DNA of 64,000 nt from Volvox africanus. Lineage: Eukaryota; Chlorophyta; Chlorophyceae; Chlamydomonadales; Volvocaceae. The notes beneath the pieces are model-generated. The model made no database searches and had not been told where the DNA came from. It worked only from the letters and a program-made list of their open reading frames with translations. Shown here piece after piece: positions 1-13,447 of this stretch (its first letter is position 1; each line of letters starts with the position of its first letter). The position numbers were made by a program, and so were the translations under genes. The DNA is taken from assembly GCA_030268105.1 (NCBI GenBank), contig BSDZ01000025.1:496001-560000 (forward strand), given 5' to 3'.

Positions 1-154
1 ATCGCGTACTGCCGGACACCCGAACGATACGAATGACCGGCGCAGTGCGCCGAACAAAAATAAACCCTGTAATATAACTTCGAGTCTTTGAATCGTCTTT
101 CTTCCAATTAGGCATGTTGAAGTACGGTTGAACGTCTATAACGACGCCATACGG

Positions 155-3100
155 TTACTGCTGCCAACGCCCGCTCACCCGCCGCTTCTTGCGCCGCATC
201 CACATGCTCGCCAAGATGATCATACCGCAAATGAATAAGCCACCGCAAACAATGGCGATGAGAATTCCAACTGCCGATGCGCGGTCGGTGCTGAGACAGT
301 GTAGGCCCTTACAACGGGAGCGTGTTTCCCCGTAGACGGTGCCAGTGTAGGCGTAGGGAGGGGGCGGTCGTAATCGTGGTGGTGTACCTGAAAGGGGCCG
401 AATAAACGATGAATATGGAGCATGAATTGCCCAAGCAAATGTGCGCACAAACTCATATGCAGTATTGGGGATAAGGTTATTACTTAGGCCATGAGAACAG
501 AACGGATAATGCATGTAGCCAGCCATACGCAAAAGCACATATAATGTTTAAGGTAATGATCCGCATGCATGGATGTACGTTGCAAGGATAAACGATTGAT
601 ACTCTTCACCGCTGTTCCGATATCCCCGCCTTTCACAGCAGTCAGGGAGCCCGCCACGCCAGGCAGGCGGGCAGACAAATAGCGACAAGGCGGTAAACAC
701 CACATCCAGGGTATCGGCACGATGAACTGTCATCACTGCTCATTCCCATAGACAGTATAGGAGGCCAGGGCATGGGTCTGTACGGTTCAGATAGATGCGG
801 CGACAACGCGGCTTGAAGCAATGTCATCACGGTCACGATCATCACATTTGTTCAGGTAAACGTGGTAAACGTGGAGTATAGCTGCGACCACATCCGCCAA
901 AGTGCACTTGATTATGCAATGGCGGCGGATAGTCAACAGGCCGCCGCCATTGGTCCGCCATAAAGCAGGAGCGGCCACACACCTGGTCGCATAACGAACA
1001 AAAACCGCAGCTGCTCCACGCCAGACGCGCCAGTGGTCCCCGCCGCCGCCGTCCGCGTCTCAAACCCTGCAAACTGGTAACCCGGTGGCACTGACTCGAA
1101 TCCCCCCGGCCCCGAGCACAGCGTGCCGTTACCCAAGCTGCGAACCGAACCATCTAACATCCTGAACAGGATCCTCTGCACGCCGCCATTGCCTGTTGAG
1201 GAAACGGAGTCTTCCGATCGCACACAACAGGCGCCGACGGCCACCACACGCGATGGGGTGAGGGACGAGTCAGAGATGAAGGTGAGGACCTGCTCGATGA
1301 CCGGGGCGGGCGCGCTGGGGCCGATGGCTCCGTGGAGGGGTCCCTGTAGCTTGTCGTTGGCAAACAAGGACGTAAGGGTGCTGATGAAGGAGCCGGAGGA
1401 GAGGCCGGCTCGGACGGAGCTGATGGAGAAGTTCTGTGCCAATGCAGCGTCGGTGGTGGCCAAGCCATAAGCTAGAGAGCTATTGCCACAGAAATAGGAG
1501 CTGTAGTTAAGTTGGGATGAGGGCGGTGCATCTGTGGAGGGCGCTATTGGAGGGCGCCACCAAATGCAAACGCAAGAATCACGGGAGAGGGCGCTATTAG
1601 AGGGCGTCATCATTGTGACTAGCAGCAGCAGCAGCAGCAGCAGCTGCGACCTTGCAACAAGCAATCATACATAACTCGATGCGGTCCAGATTGCTCATGA
1701 ACAAACACATTGGAAGCCGTCGAGCAGGGAGGACTCCAGCTAGCGTGGAGCATCAAGGAAAAATCTAAGGGGTACAATGACAGCAACAACAGAAATATAA
1801 ATGAATAATACGGTCGACCGCCAGCCTTGCGCTGCTTATAGAGGCACGTGTTTTTTTCGCCGAACACTGCAGGCCGTGCAAGCAAAATAAGTCGTGAATC
1901 CCTTTGAGAAGATAAGAGCTCTGAGCATGAATAGAGCACCGAAGAGGTAGAACGAGAGAAGCTCAGCAGCTCTAGCGAGTGCGAAATACCGTAGCACACC
2001 TTCTGGCGGTGGTGCTGGTGCGAGGGGGGGAGATGGTGGCAGGGACGGCAGCGGAGGTGGCGCCGGACCTACAGTGGAGGACGGAGGGAGGGGGGCGACA
2101 ACAGAAGCGGAGAGAGCGTGGTCTAGCACATACATGGACACGCACATACAGGGAGCATATGATACACACCCGGCTGGACGAAGAATAGCTAGATAGGTAG
2201 GCGGGCCGTGGGGATCTCGCACTGCCACTGAACGAGAACAGGGCAGGCCAAGTGTGAGTGAGTAAATTGAAGGAACGAAGGCGGGCCCCGCCTCATCAGG
2301 TGTATTTGCTTTGTAATTTACAAACATGTCACATTCGTCCAACGACTTTGTTGTGTTGCAAAACGTTGCCTGGAGTTGCAACATAGCCACAACAAGGCCG
2401 CCGTAACACATACGACGAGTGCAACGTATGTAGCGAGTGATTTCGATGTCGATGTCGATGTTGATGTCGATGTCTTGGCTCAACTCGGCGGGTTGAGGGT
2501 TGAGGGGTAGTTAAGGCCCTACGTTAACAATGAACACTTTTCCGAATCTCCCAATGTATATGCATGTCTTCCCTCCCTACCTGCAAGTCTGCGAGCCTGG
2601 ATAGATATCGGCACTCGGCACACCATTTTCATTTCTATTGGATTTACAACAGAACAAGCATTGGCTGCCACCAAACACTAATGGCGTGGTACTGGCGCTA
2701 AAGGAAGGCACCTGCAATTCGCACGCGCAGTCGTACCCTGGCATAGGAACTGGAGATTCATGAGCCAGCTGTTGGGCTCGGTTGCATCGTATCTTGGTGG
2801 ATACGCGCCAGCTGAAAAGCCCTTGATCGTGGCGCCCCAGGGGCACTGGAATGTGGCGGGTGTCGCAGTGCCGGCGAGCGGACCCAGATCAAAGACGCTC
2901 AAGAGGGACGCGCCGTCCGAGTCCACTTCGACTGTTCCCGACTTAAACCCTGTGTTAAGCGTATGTCACATGCAAACGCAGAGTGCAAATGCGCGGCAGG
3001 GCCTTTTACTGCCCCAGGGTAGAGCAGGATGTAGCAGGGTGGAGCAGGGTACGGCAGACAGATGGACACACACACAGGATACTACACGTACACTTTATCC

Positions 3101-6100
3101 CTTACCGCAACAGTTGCCTTATGTACGGGGTATATATACCTCGCCAGTGCAATAATGCGGTAACCTATGCATTCAACTTGGCAAATATATCAACGGTGGA
3201 CCGATTTGTTGAATTGTTTCAGGCGGCGGGATTGGCACATACACACATGTGTTCGCACATATCCAAACATCCATTCACTTCTCACAGCACATACGGTAAG
3301 TGCGCTTGTGCGCAGGCACGTGAGAACACGTACCTTCAGGCGCGGACGTCACACCATCGATGCCGTAATAAGGGCTAGACGGCTGCGCATCAGCAGTGTA
3401 GACGCCACCGCCACTGCACCGCATGGTGAGGGCGCCGAGCCAGGAGTACCAGATCCTGTTTGACGTGACGGAAAACTCCACCGCGTACTCACCAGGCGGG
3501 CACAACCAAAGGCTCGCCGCCGCGGACATGCCGAACCATACCTCTAGATCCGAGTTGTTGTACTTTCCGTACGGCATGGTCCATTTCCCGACTGCATAAC
3601 CGCAACAGCACATGGTACACCACATAAAGAACGTATCATTATGCCAAGTCTCTTTGTGATTAGTGCGTTTGTAAGGACTGCATGAGGCGGAAAACCATTG
3701 AGAATGGTGTGGAAGTAATTTTATTAGAGTAAGCGATGGAGTCACTGAACTGAAATAACAGCAAGCAGCAGGCGGCTGTCAATCCTCAATTTCGCGATGA
3801 CGCGATTCGGCGTTGCTTTCTGTTTGTTAGTCCCATTACGTATTATCTCCGTTGTCCTTGCGCAGTCGCCCATATATGAGCTAATCTTCAATACGTTTTC
3901 AAAATTAAATATTGTTGCAAACATCCGATGCAAAAGAATGTTGCACAATGATGTGATAGCGCACAATGATGTGTGTTCTTATTAACTGCCGAACTCTTGT
4001 CAATAAATCGTGATGAGAATTAAAGACAACTAAATCACGATCCAGGTTATAGAGTCTCTGTCAGGGCTAATCTATGCACAAGTGCTATGAAGCGTGGGTG
4101 TCAATGTACCGCAAGCCTAAGCGTTAAATTGTAACCTACCCGGACAGTTAATAATAAGCTCCTGTCCGTCGTACAACGGGGTACGGTGATCGAGACCGTT
4201 GTCCAACATGACCTGTGATATGGAGGTATTGAAGATATCCGCGACATTGTACAGGTTGTCAACGGCCGACGAAACGTACTTCACAGCGCGGGAGTTCGAA
4301 CAGTCGAAGTCCGGAAACAAGGGCAGCTCTGGTCGGGACCCTGCCGTACATACGCGTGTGTTGCAGGGACGGGACATGATTATTGTGTTAAAAAGGAAAG
4401 CGCCCCAGCCCCCTCGCGGTATCCCATTTGATACCGGTCTCGCTCATCCCAATACATTTAACCAAGGCTAGCCACTCAAACTACCCAGTGGGAGTTACTC
4501 AATTTCATGTGTTCGTTATCTTTCATCTCCCTCACTTGTATACACACATACATGTACACACATATATACATATAAATATACATACATATACATATGGGCA
4601 TATTTACATATTTACACGCACAAACGCATGAGATTATTACAGGCGTGCACCAACCTGATGGAGGTGGTGGATGCGGTGATGGAGGAGGGAGAGGGGGACG
4701 AGAGGGGATGGGCGGGGACGGCGGAAGCCTCCTCTCTGGTCGAGAAATACCGCGCACAAGCATGTGGGAGAGGTGTGGAGCAGGCGGAATGAGGGGGCCA
4801 GAACAGGAAGAGTGATGGGTAAATAATAATTGTCGAATTGGAACCCCCAAAAGTGACTCTTAAGCCCTACTTCCGGTCGAAGCCGGCGGGAAGCAACAGC
4901 GGGAGTTAGCGGTTAGGATCAGCGGAGGTTTATTGGGCTGGGGTCAAAACAGTTCAATCATAAATGGATAACCAGCACGGCCTCCTTCTCCCGGAAGGAG
5001 AAACGTTCGCTGCGCAAAACCTGGACGATATCTGAAAGGACTCTTTGCAAGATTAAAGCCGCTGTGTGTACGATAATTCCACATGGGCACAATATGTCGC
5101 GAGATCAGTTGCGCAATCACTTGCATGAAGGCAGGAGCCAAGCATACGCCATCGTACAACGACGTTTGGGGACAAGGGATTGATGTATACCTGCCTCCTT
5201 TTGCTAATACACTGTCCTTGTAAGGCGGTTGTTAAGGTGTTGATCATGCCGTCCCGCGGGTCTGGGTTCTACCTGAGCGTAACCCCGCCGCACACAACCT
5301 CCCGGAAGACAACAACAAAGTGATAGCCCTCCAAAGTTATAACATGAACCTCCCAAGCTGGCCATTTCGACGTCAAAACATATCGTCGCAAATCTCCGTC
5401 TGAATGTAATCTGAAAACACTGCAACCTGCGCTCCCCCAAAGATTTATTACAATCCGGCAATCCGGGATCCGCGCGCATGTTATGCTACTGTCAATCCTG
5501 TAACTAATCTTTTGTGATTATCATCCTACAAATTTAAGACACCCACGATATGTCTGCGGGTTCTCGTTTAGCACACTATATCGCATACCTTGGCAGAGAA
5601 ACTGCAGGTTCATGATCCAGCTGCTGGGTGGGGCGGTCTCGTACATAGGTGGATATGCACCGGCGGAGAATCCGGTGATGACGGTGCCGGGTGGGCAGGT
5701 GAACACGCTTTGGGACCCACCAGTGCTGGATCCAACCCCAAACATGGACTCTATGGCCCACGTCGAGGTGAGGGATATTGTCCTAACTCCTGCAGCAGTA
5801 CGAACGCAGGTGGGATCCAAAACATACGCCACTGAGACGGATATACTCAACAGTAGTACTTAGACCGTAGTAGTGTCAAATAATTAACCATGCTACGTAG
5901 ACATTTCAGTGGTACTCATTCGAGGATTGATAGGCGGAGAATGCCGGGACGGGGTTGAGAAAGCAGGTAAGATAGTGCTACTGGTAATTAGTCATGGAGG
6001 CATGCATAGACAAGGGCTTCAAAGACGGCGGAGTCCATCAGTTTGTCCACTGTATGGTTTTGCCATAAGGCTGCCGGTGCATGCTAGATGCATCTATCTA

Positions 6101-7276
6101 TCTGATGGACGTAGTGATGTGCGTACGTACAAACAGTGCCAGGAACGAGCGGCAAGGGCGTAGACGCGCACATGCGGCAGATACGTCCAGGCAGATATAC
6201 TTGTACGATTATTGTGCGGCTTATGTGTCAGGTGCATACCAGTGGTCAGGGACTTTTCCACATCGACAACTCGGAGTGTCTTATTGGGTTGTGCGTCCAT
6301 CGTGTAGTTGCGGCCGCCACTGCACCGCATGGTGAGGGTGCCGAGCCAGGAGTACCAGTCCCGATTGACTTCAGCGAAGAAAGACACGGCGTACTCGCTG
6401 GGTGGGCACCTGAGCACTGTAGGCAGTGCTGCCATACCGTACCACATTTTTAAGGTGTAATCCATAACACCGAATGGCGGGCTCCAAAATCCCTCTGCAA
6501 TGACGAAATGGGGTCGGGTAGATTGGATCCAGTTGTTTGAGGGGCTGGGGGGGACCGGAGAGCGACTTCTGGGACTATAACCCGGTGGCACGGGCAGGCG
6601 AGGCGAACCAAAAACGAGTCATCATGCTGCCAGCTTCGTGATGCATTTTGTTGCTTATCTCGGATATCAGAGATCGAATGGTGGCGTTCTGTAAATGCCA
6701 ATCACCGGATAATGCGTACACATGCACTATAACATATAACTTATAACTATAAAATGACTGAGTTTGCACGTTTCCATTCCACGTATGACAGGAATAAACG
6801 TAAACTAGCAATCACCAGTAGATTGATTACCCTAGGTCACCTAGGATCCACCCACCTGGACAGTTTATCGTTAGCGGCTGGCCACTAACTAATTTGTTTT
6901 TGTGGCTGAGCTGATTGTCCAACATCAGTTGAGAAATAGAAACCTTGAATTGCAGCGATGTCAGGTACAAGGACTCGCTGTCGTTCAGTGTGTACGACAC
7001 GGTTGCAGAGTTGCTACAATTGTACTGCGGCCACACCGGGATACCTGAAGGCCAATAGTTATTATCGCTGTCTGTGAGCCATGAGATACCATCGGCGATA
7101 TGATACAGCGAAGGAATGTCGAGATGGAAATGCAGACCGAGGCAACTGGTCCAGAAGATGCATGCACCTGCATGCGGTGCTCCCGAATCTTGTACGCAGC
7201 ATAAGTAACCCTCACCTTGACCAAGCGCAGATTCAATGAAAATGATAACAAGCAGAATGGTGGCTCTTGGAAGCAT
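155..7276 (-). CDS. LysM-containing modular single-pass membrane protein (putative surface receptor), about 799 aa
   Basis: Nine exons join in frame: 7276-6856, 6494-6240, 5789-5589, 4340-4140, 3591-3334, 2949-2737, 2068-2000, 1531-983 and 387-155. The start is the ATG at 7276, followed by a hydrophobic signal peptide (LLVIIFIESALG). Exons 1 and 4 end in LysM-like domains (ISQLMLDN...L..GQ.L.INCPG); LysM is known to bind GlcNAc-type glycans such as chitin or peptidoglycan. Each LysM is followed by two exons encoding related Cys modules (CPPG ... WYSWLGTLTMRCSGG and CPPG ... GFSAGAYPP ... LQFLCQG). Then come a proline hinge (exon 7), a 183-residue domain of unknown type with a similar GYQFAGFETR...LRFLF ending, a transmembrane helix (about residues 761-783) and a basic 16-residue tail ending RRKKRRVSGRWQQ. 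There is no kinase domain, so any signalling would need a partner. All introns are phase 1. The architecture is directly visible; glycan binding is inferred from LysM alone. Confidence 0.8.
2737..4340 (-). repeat. Second LysM-A-B module of the surface protein
   Basis: Exons 4 to 6 repeat the LysM, A and B order: LysM 4340-4140, A 3591-3334, B 2949-2737. Exon lengths match the first block closely (B 201 vs 213 nt; A 255 vs 258 nt) and intron phases are identical. The nucleotide sequences have diverged, so the duplication is old. Confidence 0.75.
5589..7276 (-). repeat. First LysM-A-B module of the surface protein
   Basis: Exons 1 to 3 of the LysM protein encode LysM (7276-6856), module A (6494-6240) and module B (5789-5589). 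The same order recurs at 4340-2737. A1 and A2 share the ending WYSWLG-LTMRCSGG; B1 and B2 share GFSAGAYPP and MNLQFLCQG. This indicates an ancient tandem duplication of a three-exon block inside the gene. Confidence 0.75.
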
Positions 7277-7399
7277 TCTTAAGGTGGCTGAGGGTAGGAG
7301 GCCAGGGCAGGAATGTGGGTAGCTCGCGGATGACGACGATGGGCGTCCGACGGCCCAACAGACGATAGATCGGCTACTTACGCCTCGAGCTATTAGCTC

Positions 7400-8750
7400 T
7401 GCGGCACCTTAGGAATGTGAGATGTGCTGCGCTCTGCATGCTAAGCAAATAACCTCCACAAAGGCCCTGTATGAAGTCGATCCAGTCCATCTCCGGGAGA
7501 TTGCACCGAAGGTACGAAATATTTTCTTTACCCCTAAAATGAATTCTAGTCCACTGAATCGCTCTTGCCGTAGGAAAAAGTCAAAGAAAGGACATTTAAA
7601 GCATCCTCTAAGGAAGCATAATTACCTTAAGTCACAGTACTCAATTAGATACTGCCTCTATGCAAGAGAGGGCTGCCACAATAGTTCACGACCGACGTCC
7701 AGGCAGGCACTCGCCGGGGTACTCCAGCACATAAAATCGTTCGCCAACGAGACTAATACAATATCTAAACTAATTCCATGGCATTTGAATTCAACGAAAG
7801 CGGTCAATTTAACGAGATGACGAAACGTTCGTCGGTTGCCGCAAGCACTTTCAATACGCGGCACGGATGCAGAATTAAGATGAACTATAAAAATATAACA
7901 GTGGGATTAATATTACAACAAATTCTACTTATTAGCTATCATACTAGGGCTTCATGCATTTCGGTCAATATGTTATATATGTCAACTCAGAGTTGACCAG
8001 GTCGTACGCGCAGGGGATGCTACACTTGCCTGAGCTTAAATAAACATAACCGAATTTTTATATAGTTAAAGTTACATTCATTTACAAGATTATCAGACTC
8101 GGATTCTCCAAGCCCGTATGGTTCGCTTTGAAAATAGAAAAATGGGAGATGGTATAAAAATTCACAAATATGAAGGTAAGTACAATTTCCTCCTAGGCAA
8201 TAAACGCCCGCTCTTCTTTATTGCGGCATCATAATCCGTCGGACCGCCGAATAATCTCAAGTTGCGATAGCGGGCCATAATTTTCAAATAATTTTCAAAT
8301 GAAATATTTCTATAGTTTTCCAAGAAGTAACAAGGGCATCCGTACATTTACACATGGCTTCTCCCATCCGCAAGCCGAGCGGACGCGAAAAGTCTTTACG
8401 AAACAGGAGCCAAGTAAATGGGAGAATTATAATATTTTTTATTAGTTATACATTTAATCACTTACTTTTTGAAACATCTGTCTCGTGTACAATTGCACAT
8501 TGGATGGAATATTGATTGCCTTACCTGGTCATCTAAGGGGACAACTCCAAGCTTACGTAGTGTAGTCGATAGTGCATGGAGATAAAATAGGATCTGGTGA
8601 TCTTTTTGGTGTAATAAATATTTGCATAGCCGGGGATTCTACAGTTGCGAGTGTGTGTCAACTTATTATGTCCGTGCTCAGTGCAAATGTGCGACGAATC
8701 TCAGTACAACACTGTTCAAGATATTTTACCTAATGGATCTGAAGTTTGTC
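7400..8750. other. AT-rich intergenic stretch, no gene recognised
   Basis: Clearly more AT-rich than the flanking genes. It contains a 132-codon plus-strand frame (7422-7820) and a 61-codon minus-strand frame (8162-8347); neither shows a family motif or convincing splice context. It could be the 5' flank of the LysM gene plus decayed mobile or foreign DNA. Confidence 0.4.
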
Positions 8751-8774
8751 GACCTATACTTTAACTTTAAACTT

Positions 8775-8900
8775 TAGGTTCACTCGAGGGACTTACATCA
8801 ACAGGCGAATTGGGCCCGAATCCGAGCTGGATGGGGTCGTCCTGGTGCCTTTTCAGGTCAAACTATTCATTTCTCGGGTGATGTCTTCTCCCGCGGGTCA
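8775..8900 (+). repeat. SINE-like dispersed repeat, copy 1
   Basis: Positions 8791-8844 match 27695-27748 at about 48 of 54 bases. Just upstream, AGGTTCACTCG at about 8776 resembles a Pol III B box (GGTTCRANNCC). A tRNA-derived SINE is the best explanation, but no complete copy with tail and target-site duplication could be delimited. Confidence 0.45.
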
Positions 8901-9539
8901 CCAGGCAACGTCGTGGTCAGATCCGTCGATGATGTCGTCTGTTATGGACCTGTATGTGGTAGTCCTAATAATCTTCTGCACTCTGCTTGTGCCCATGTTA
9001 GGCCTGCGTGCACACATGCCATCCTTGGCATCGTGATAGCCCCGCCATACATATGATGTAATTTTATTGTATGAATGCTATGTATATGTCCACAAATGGG
9101 AGGATCAAGGCGAATACTCCAAGGACGCCTTGCCAGCGCTGGTGTGGAAAGGCCTAAATCTGGTGGCAGAGAGTGGCAGGATAATGAACGACGATTCCTT
9201 AACGCTGAAAATTGGTAAGTGGACCTATAGAATAAAACCTGTTGGCGTCTTCCGTATACTGCACAGTGCTGCTTGTTGGATGCTGTGGGACCATACAATA
9301 GTGTGCCCGTCCCTGACCAGCGTGCAATACCTATTTCTCCGAGCTTGAGTCTGCGACGGTCACAGAAAACAAAGCAGGCGAGTACCGCGACGTAATCATA
9401 TTCGACAGGGCAAATTTTAAGCTGGCCATCCAAGATCGTATAAACGTGGTGACGCCCAGATGCCTTTTCATGGATTGTTTTCACTGTTTTCACCGCGCCT
9501 GAACAGCGCAGGAATTGAAGGGTCCGTGCCGGGACAAGC

Positions 9540-12500
9540 CATCTACAGGCTGTGCTAACCAGGTCTGATAGGTCAGTCAGGCCTGATTAGGCTTGGTTAG
9601 AGCTTAACCAGGCTTGGTTAGCACTGAATTAGCCCTGCCAGTAGTTGGTGGTGGGAGAAAACGGACCGGGGAACATGAATCCAGGTCGTGGAGGGGAAAT
9701 GTAGCATGTGGTAACGCGCCCCCACTCCATAAGTGCACACAACGACCTGGACTTTCCATAAACCTTGATTACCCCTTCCAGCCAATATGTGCTTACAGTT
9801 CATGCGTTACATCAAAGACGACCACCCGTACACCCGGCCTCCGTACACGACGCCCCTACCTCCTACCTTCGCTACGCGGCACGGACATACAGACACACCA
9901 GAATCCATCAGTTTGTCAATGAAACCTGACAAAAGTCCCTAAACCTAAGCTTACCATTCTGCCGACATGACCGAACGAGGCACTGCGATGCCATAACCAC
10001 CCAACAGCCAAGCCACCACGATCGCAAGAGCGCACCACGTCGTGGCCAATTCGGTGTCAACACCGATGCGCCACCTTCAGGCATGCAATCACCAGGCGCT
10101 TCTCCGTCCGTATACCAGATCCAGCAGCTCTTTTCGAGCAGGTCCGCTGCAGAGAACACCAAAGCACCCTATACCCTATACTTCTGTGGAGATAAAACCT
10201 TCCACCTGTGCAAGCTAATCCGCCATGGAAAATATTTTGACCGGCCGGATCGGCACGCTCGCTTGACAAGGGTGCCCCCACCAAGTTCGGAGTAGCTGAA
10301 CAACTTACCATTAACTTAACCTCAGGGACCGCAATTTCCGGGACAGCAGAGCGCACAAGCCTCCGCTCGGCCTTCCCCAAGGCTCTGTGCTCTTCAAGAC
10401 CCTTTACCCAGTCTTGCCACAGGGACCCTCAAAAGTCCCGTGAAAGGCTGCTGTCGAAGCGTCATTCCATCTAGGATTTGGGTTCCATATAGAGCGTGGT
10501 CTCGCCACTTGGCTCCGGGCACCAATCTAAACCCAGCGGGAGAAGCACCGGCCGTTCACTGGCAAACCTACCAACGCATATCAAGTGGCCAACGAGAGAC
10601 ACTCAATCACCTGTATTAGGAGACAGGCAACATACATATATTCAGCGTAGCGGCTAGCACCGCTAACTAACCGCAAACCCGCAGGCAGACAGCAAAACGT
10701 CCGCATCAGGGAAAACAGCGCACCTCACAAGTGGGTCACGCGCCCAGGCCGGTGACATCTGGAGAAAAGGACATGCTACCTCGTATCCGCCATAGTAACG
10801 CAGAAAAGGTCCGTGAAGACACTGAAGCGGCGGGCACCGGCTGAAATCTCCCACAAACATGAACACAACACTCCGCAGGGTCCATAGGGCACCCGCATGA
10901 ACTACATCAAAATACTGTTTGATTATTCAGTGCTTCATGAATACATTCAATTCTCCAGACAATACCTCTCGCAGCAGACCGCGCACTAGGTTGCCAACAC
11001 ACGCAGACTCTCAGTCTCAACTGCCAGCGTCGCTGCTAAATCAGGCCTTGGGTTATACCCGCAGCGACTGACCCGCGCGCGTGGTCTGGACAGAACCGGG
11101 CGGCACGCAATATGCGGAATGATTATCCGATGCCAGCCCCATGTTAATACCGCCCTGCCCCTCCACGGCGCGATGCTCCTTGCACGAATTCGTGGAGTGC
11201 ACTGCCCGTCGCTTCACCACGCCGTGTTCTCAATCTCTAAAACGCTTTGCCTGAGGACTGCCATTGCACTTAAGATGCAGGCGCAGGGATTGCTTTGACA
11301 CACATGCCTGGATTATGTTGCATCGACGTGTTCGTTCACCGTGTCTTGAGCCAATGGCAGCCCTATCGCAGTCAGGTAGGCCGAACACATCATATAACCT
11401 GCCTACACAAGCTCACGCTCTCCTTGCCAAGGGTTGGTGACCCCTAAGCATGTATGCATACATGTGTAATACGAATGCATACATGGCAAAAGGCGCGTAT
11501 AGGACACACACACTTGCGTCCTCGAATAGCAGCTCAGAAAAAACAAATACACCGGTAAAATAACAAGCACAGCATAACCGCCCCACGCCGCCCTCATTGC
11601 CACTTCCGTTTCTTTCGCCGCAGTGCCGATGCCCCAATAATGCTGTGCACTGCTCCGTGTGCACGTTGTCGTACACACGCAGACGTGGCAAAATCCGCAA
11701 CATCTCAAGTTACCCCAGAAAAAGTCTCATTTGAAATCTTATTCATTCCCAGCTCGAGGGTGCACGAGAGCCAGGCAGACAAACGCTAGGGTGACGAGGT
11801 GAGCGTCTCTACGCCTGCCGGCATCTGCACTGCCCTGTACTTGCAGACACCCAAACACATGCAAAATTAGAAAGCAAGCTCGCCTACACGCACAAGCGCA
11901 CAGCCCGTACCGCAAAGAGCAACCATTGGACGCACAGCGCCCCGGCCATTCGGCGGCTTAAAAAGTAAATAAAAGAATCACATGACGGGAGCTACTTGGC
12001 GGTCTGTAGACTTGTTGGAAGGTCAGCTGCACAGCAGCGTGGTTTACCTTGGCGCAGGTCACACACACATATTTTCCTCGCAAACCATTTCGCTTTACTG
12101 AGAATTTTGCGGCAGCTCAATACAGACGGAAGTTAATAACCTCCTTTGACAGATAACGCAACCCTTTGGTGTAGCTCTTCAGACTTCTCATCATCCTCGC
12201 ACCACCAATAACCGAGCTCAACAGCTCCACGATTCGCTGACCCAGATCGCACAAGACCGCCATAGCCACACAACCCAAGTGGCAATGACCCGAAAAAGAC
12301 AAGCCCTGCACTTATGAGGCAGCGCCCGGGAAAGCACCACCATTTCACTCTGCCCGGTCACGAGGACGGTCGGGCAGCAGCCATAATCTCGCACAAATAC
12401 ACAAGCTGCGATTGGGTAATGCAAAGCAAATTCCGCACACAATGCCTATCTGCACTCGAAGAAAAGATAGGTTGGTAAATTCTCCGGACCCAGATCCAGA

Positions 12501-13447
12501 TCGAAAATGCCGCACAGGACCACGGAAAACCCTGTCTAGGTTTGGAACCACTAAAACCGGGAGAGGGGAGGATTAAGAAGCCAAACGACCTTGGCAAGGT
12601 AAACACCCCACGCGCCAAATCACATGAACATAACTGTAACAGGGAAAAACGCACGAACCCAAGCTCCCTCAACATCCCCTGAAGCCCTGTTCCACCCAGG
12701 TGCTTTTGTCACCTCTGGCAACTCTACACGCAAGCGATTTGCAAACATGCACGACAGCGCGTCATGTCGAGATCGTAGCCGTATTCATTCTGCTGCGGCC
12801 AGGGCAGCAGCCACGAGGTGACAAAAGCCCCCCACGACCCTGGACCCCACAAGGCAGTCTATACCTAGCAGCAAAAACGAGGTGCTCACACGACACGGTC
12901 CGACAGGCTTCCCTGCGGATTCTCCGTACAGACTCGCAATCACTCACCATTGCCCAAAGCAGTCCGCAGAGATGTATGAATGGAGGCATAAGAGATCCTT
13001 CGAACAGCTTGCACGGCGACAGAGAGAGCTGACGTAAATCAGCAAGCGGCAAGCTGGGCAAATCACGGTCGGTGTATAGCCGATTCAGGAGACTGACGGA
13101 CACCCCCGGAGTAGTGCTCCGCAACATAGTGAGATCCCTACACCAGAACTCCAAAACTGCCGATGATACGCACATACATCACCGGTATTATTTAGCGGAC
13201 TTTTAACCTTATGCGCGCTTTAATGAGAGCTGTCAAATACGTTTTCCAGCACATTATCCGCCCACGCTTGTGGCCACAAAAAAGAAACCTTACCACGAGG
13301 CATAACACATATACTAAACAGTGGAGATGCGCGCACGGAACACACGCACACACCAACCGGCCCAAGGGACCAAGGACAGTCACTTGAGGCAGGCAGCAAA
13401 TTGGCGACTCATCAAAGCAAGACTAACCAAGCTGCCAGACGAGGTAA
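9540..13447. other. Long non-coding stretch, no gene recognised
   Basis: About 3.9 kb with only short frames and no recognisable protein motif. The plus strand is rich in A and C, giving many CA-type words. Near 9545-9625 there are short reiterations of the words AACCAGG, CTTGGTTAG and CTGATTAG. It may be the 3' flank of the kinase gene and/or an eroded element. Confidence 0.35.

Noticed and set aside
1836..2483. 215-codon minus-strand frame as a separate gene
   Set aside because: Only its proline-rich part (2068-2000) has matching phase-1 splice sites. It is the hinge exon of the LysM gene; the rest is intron.
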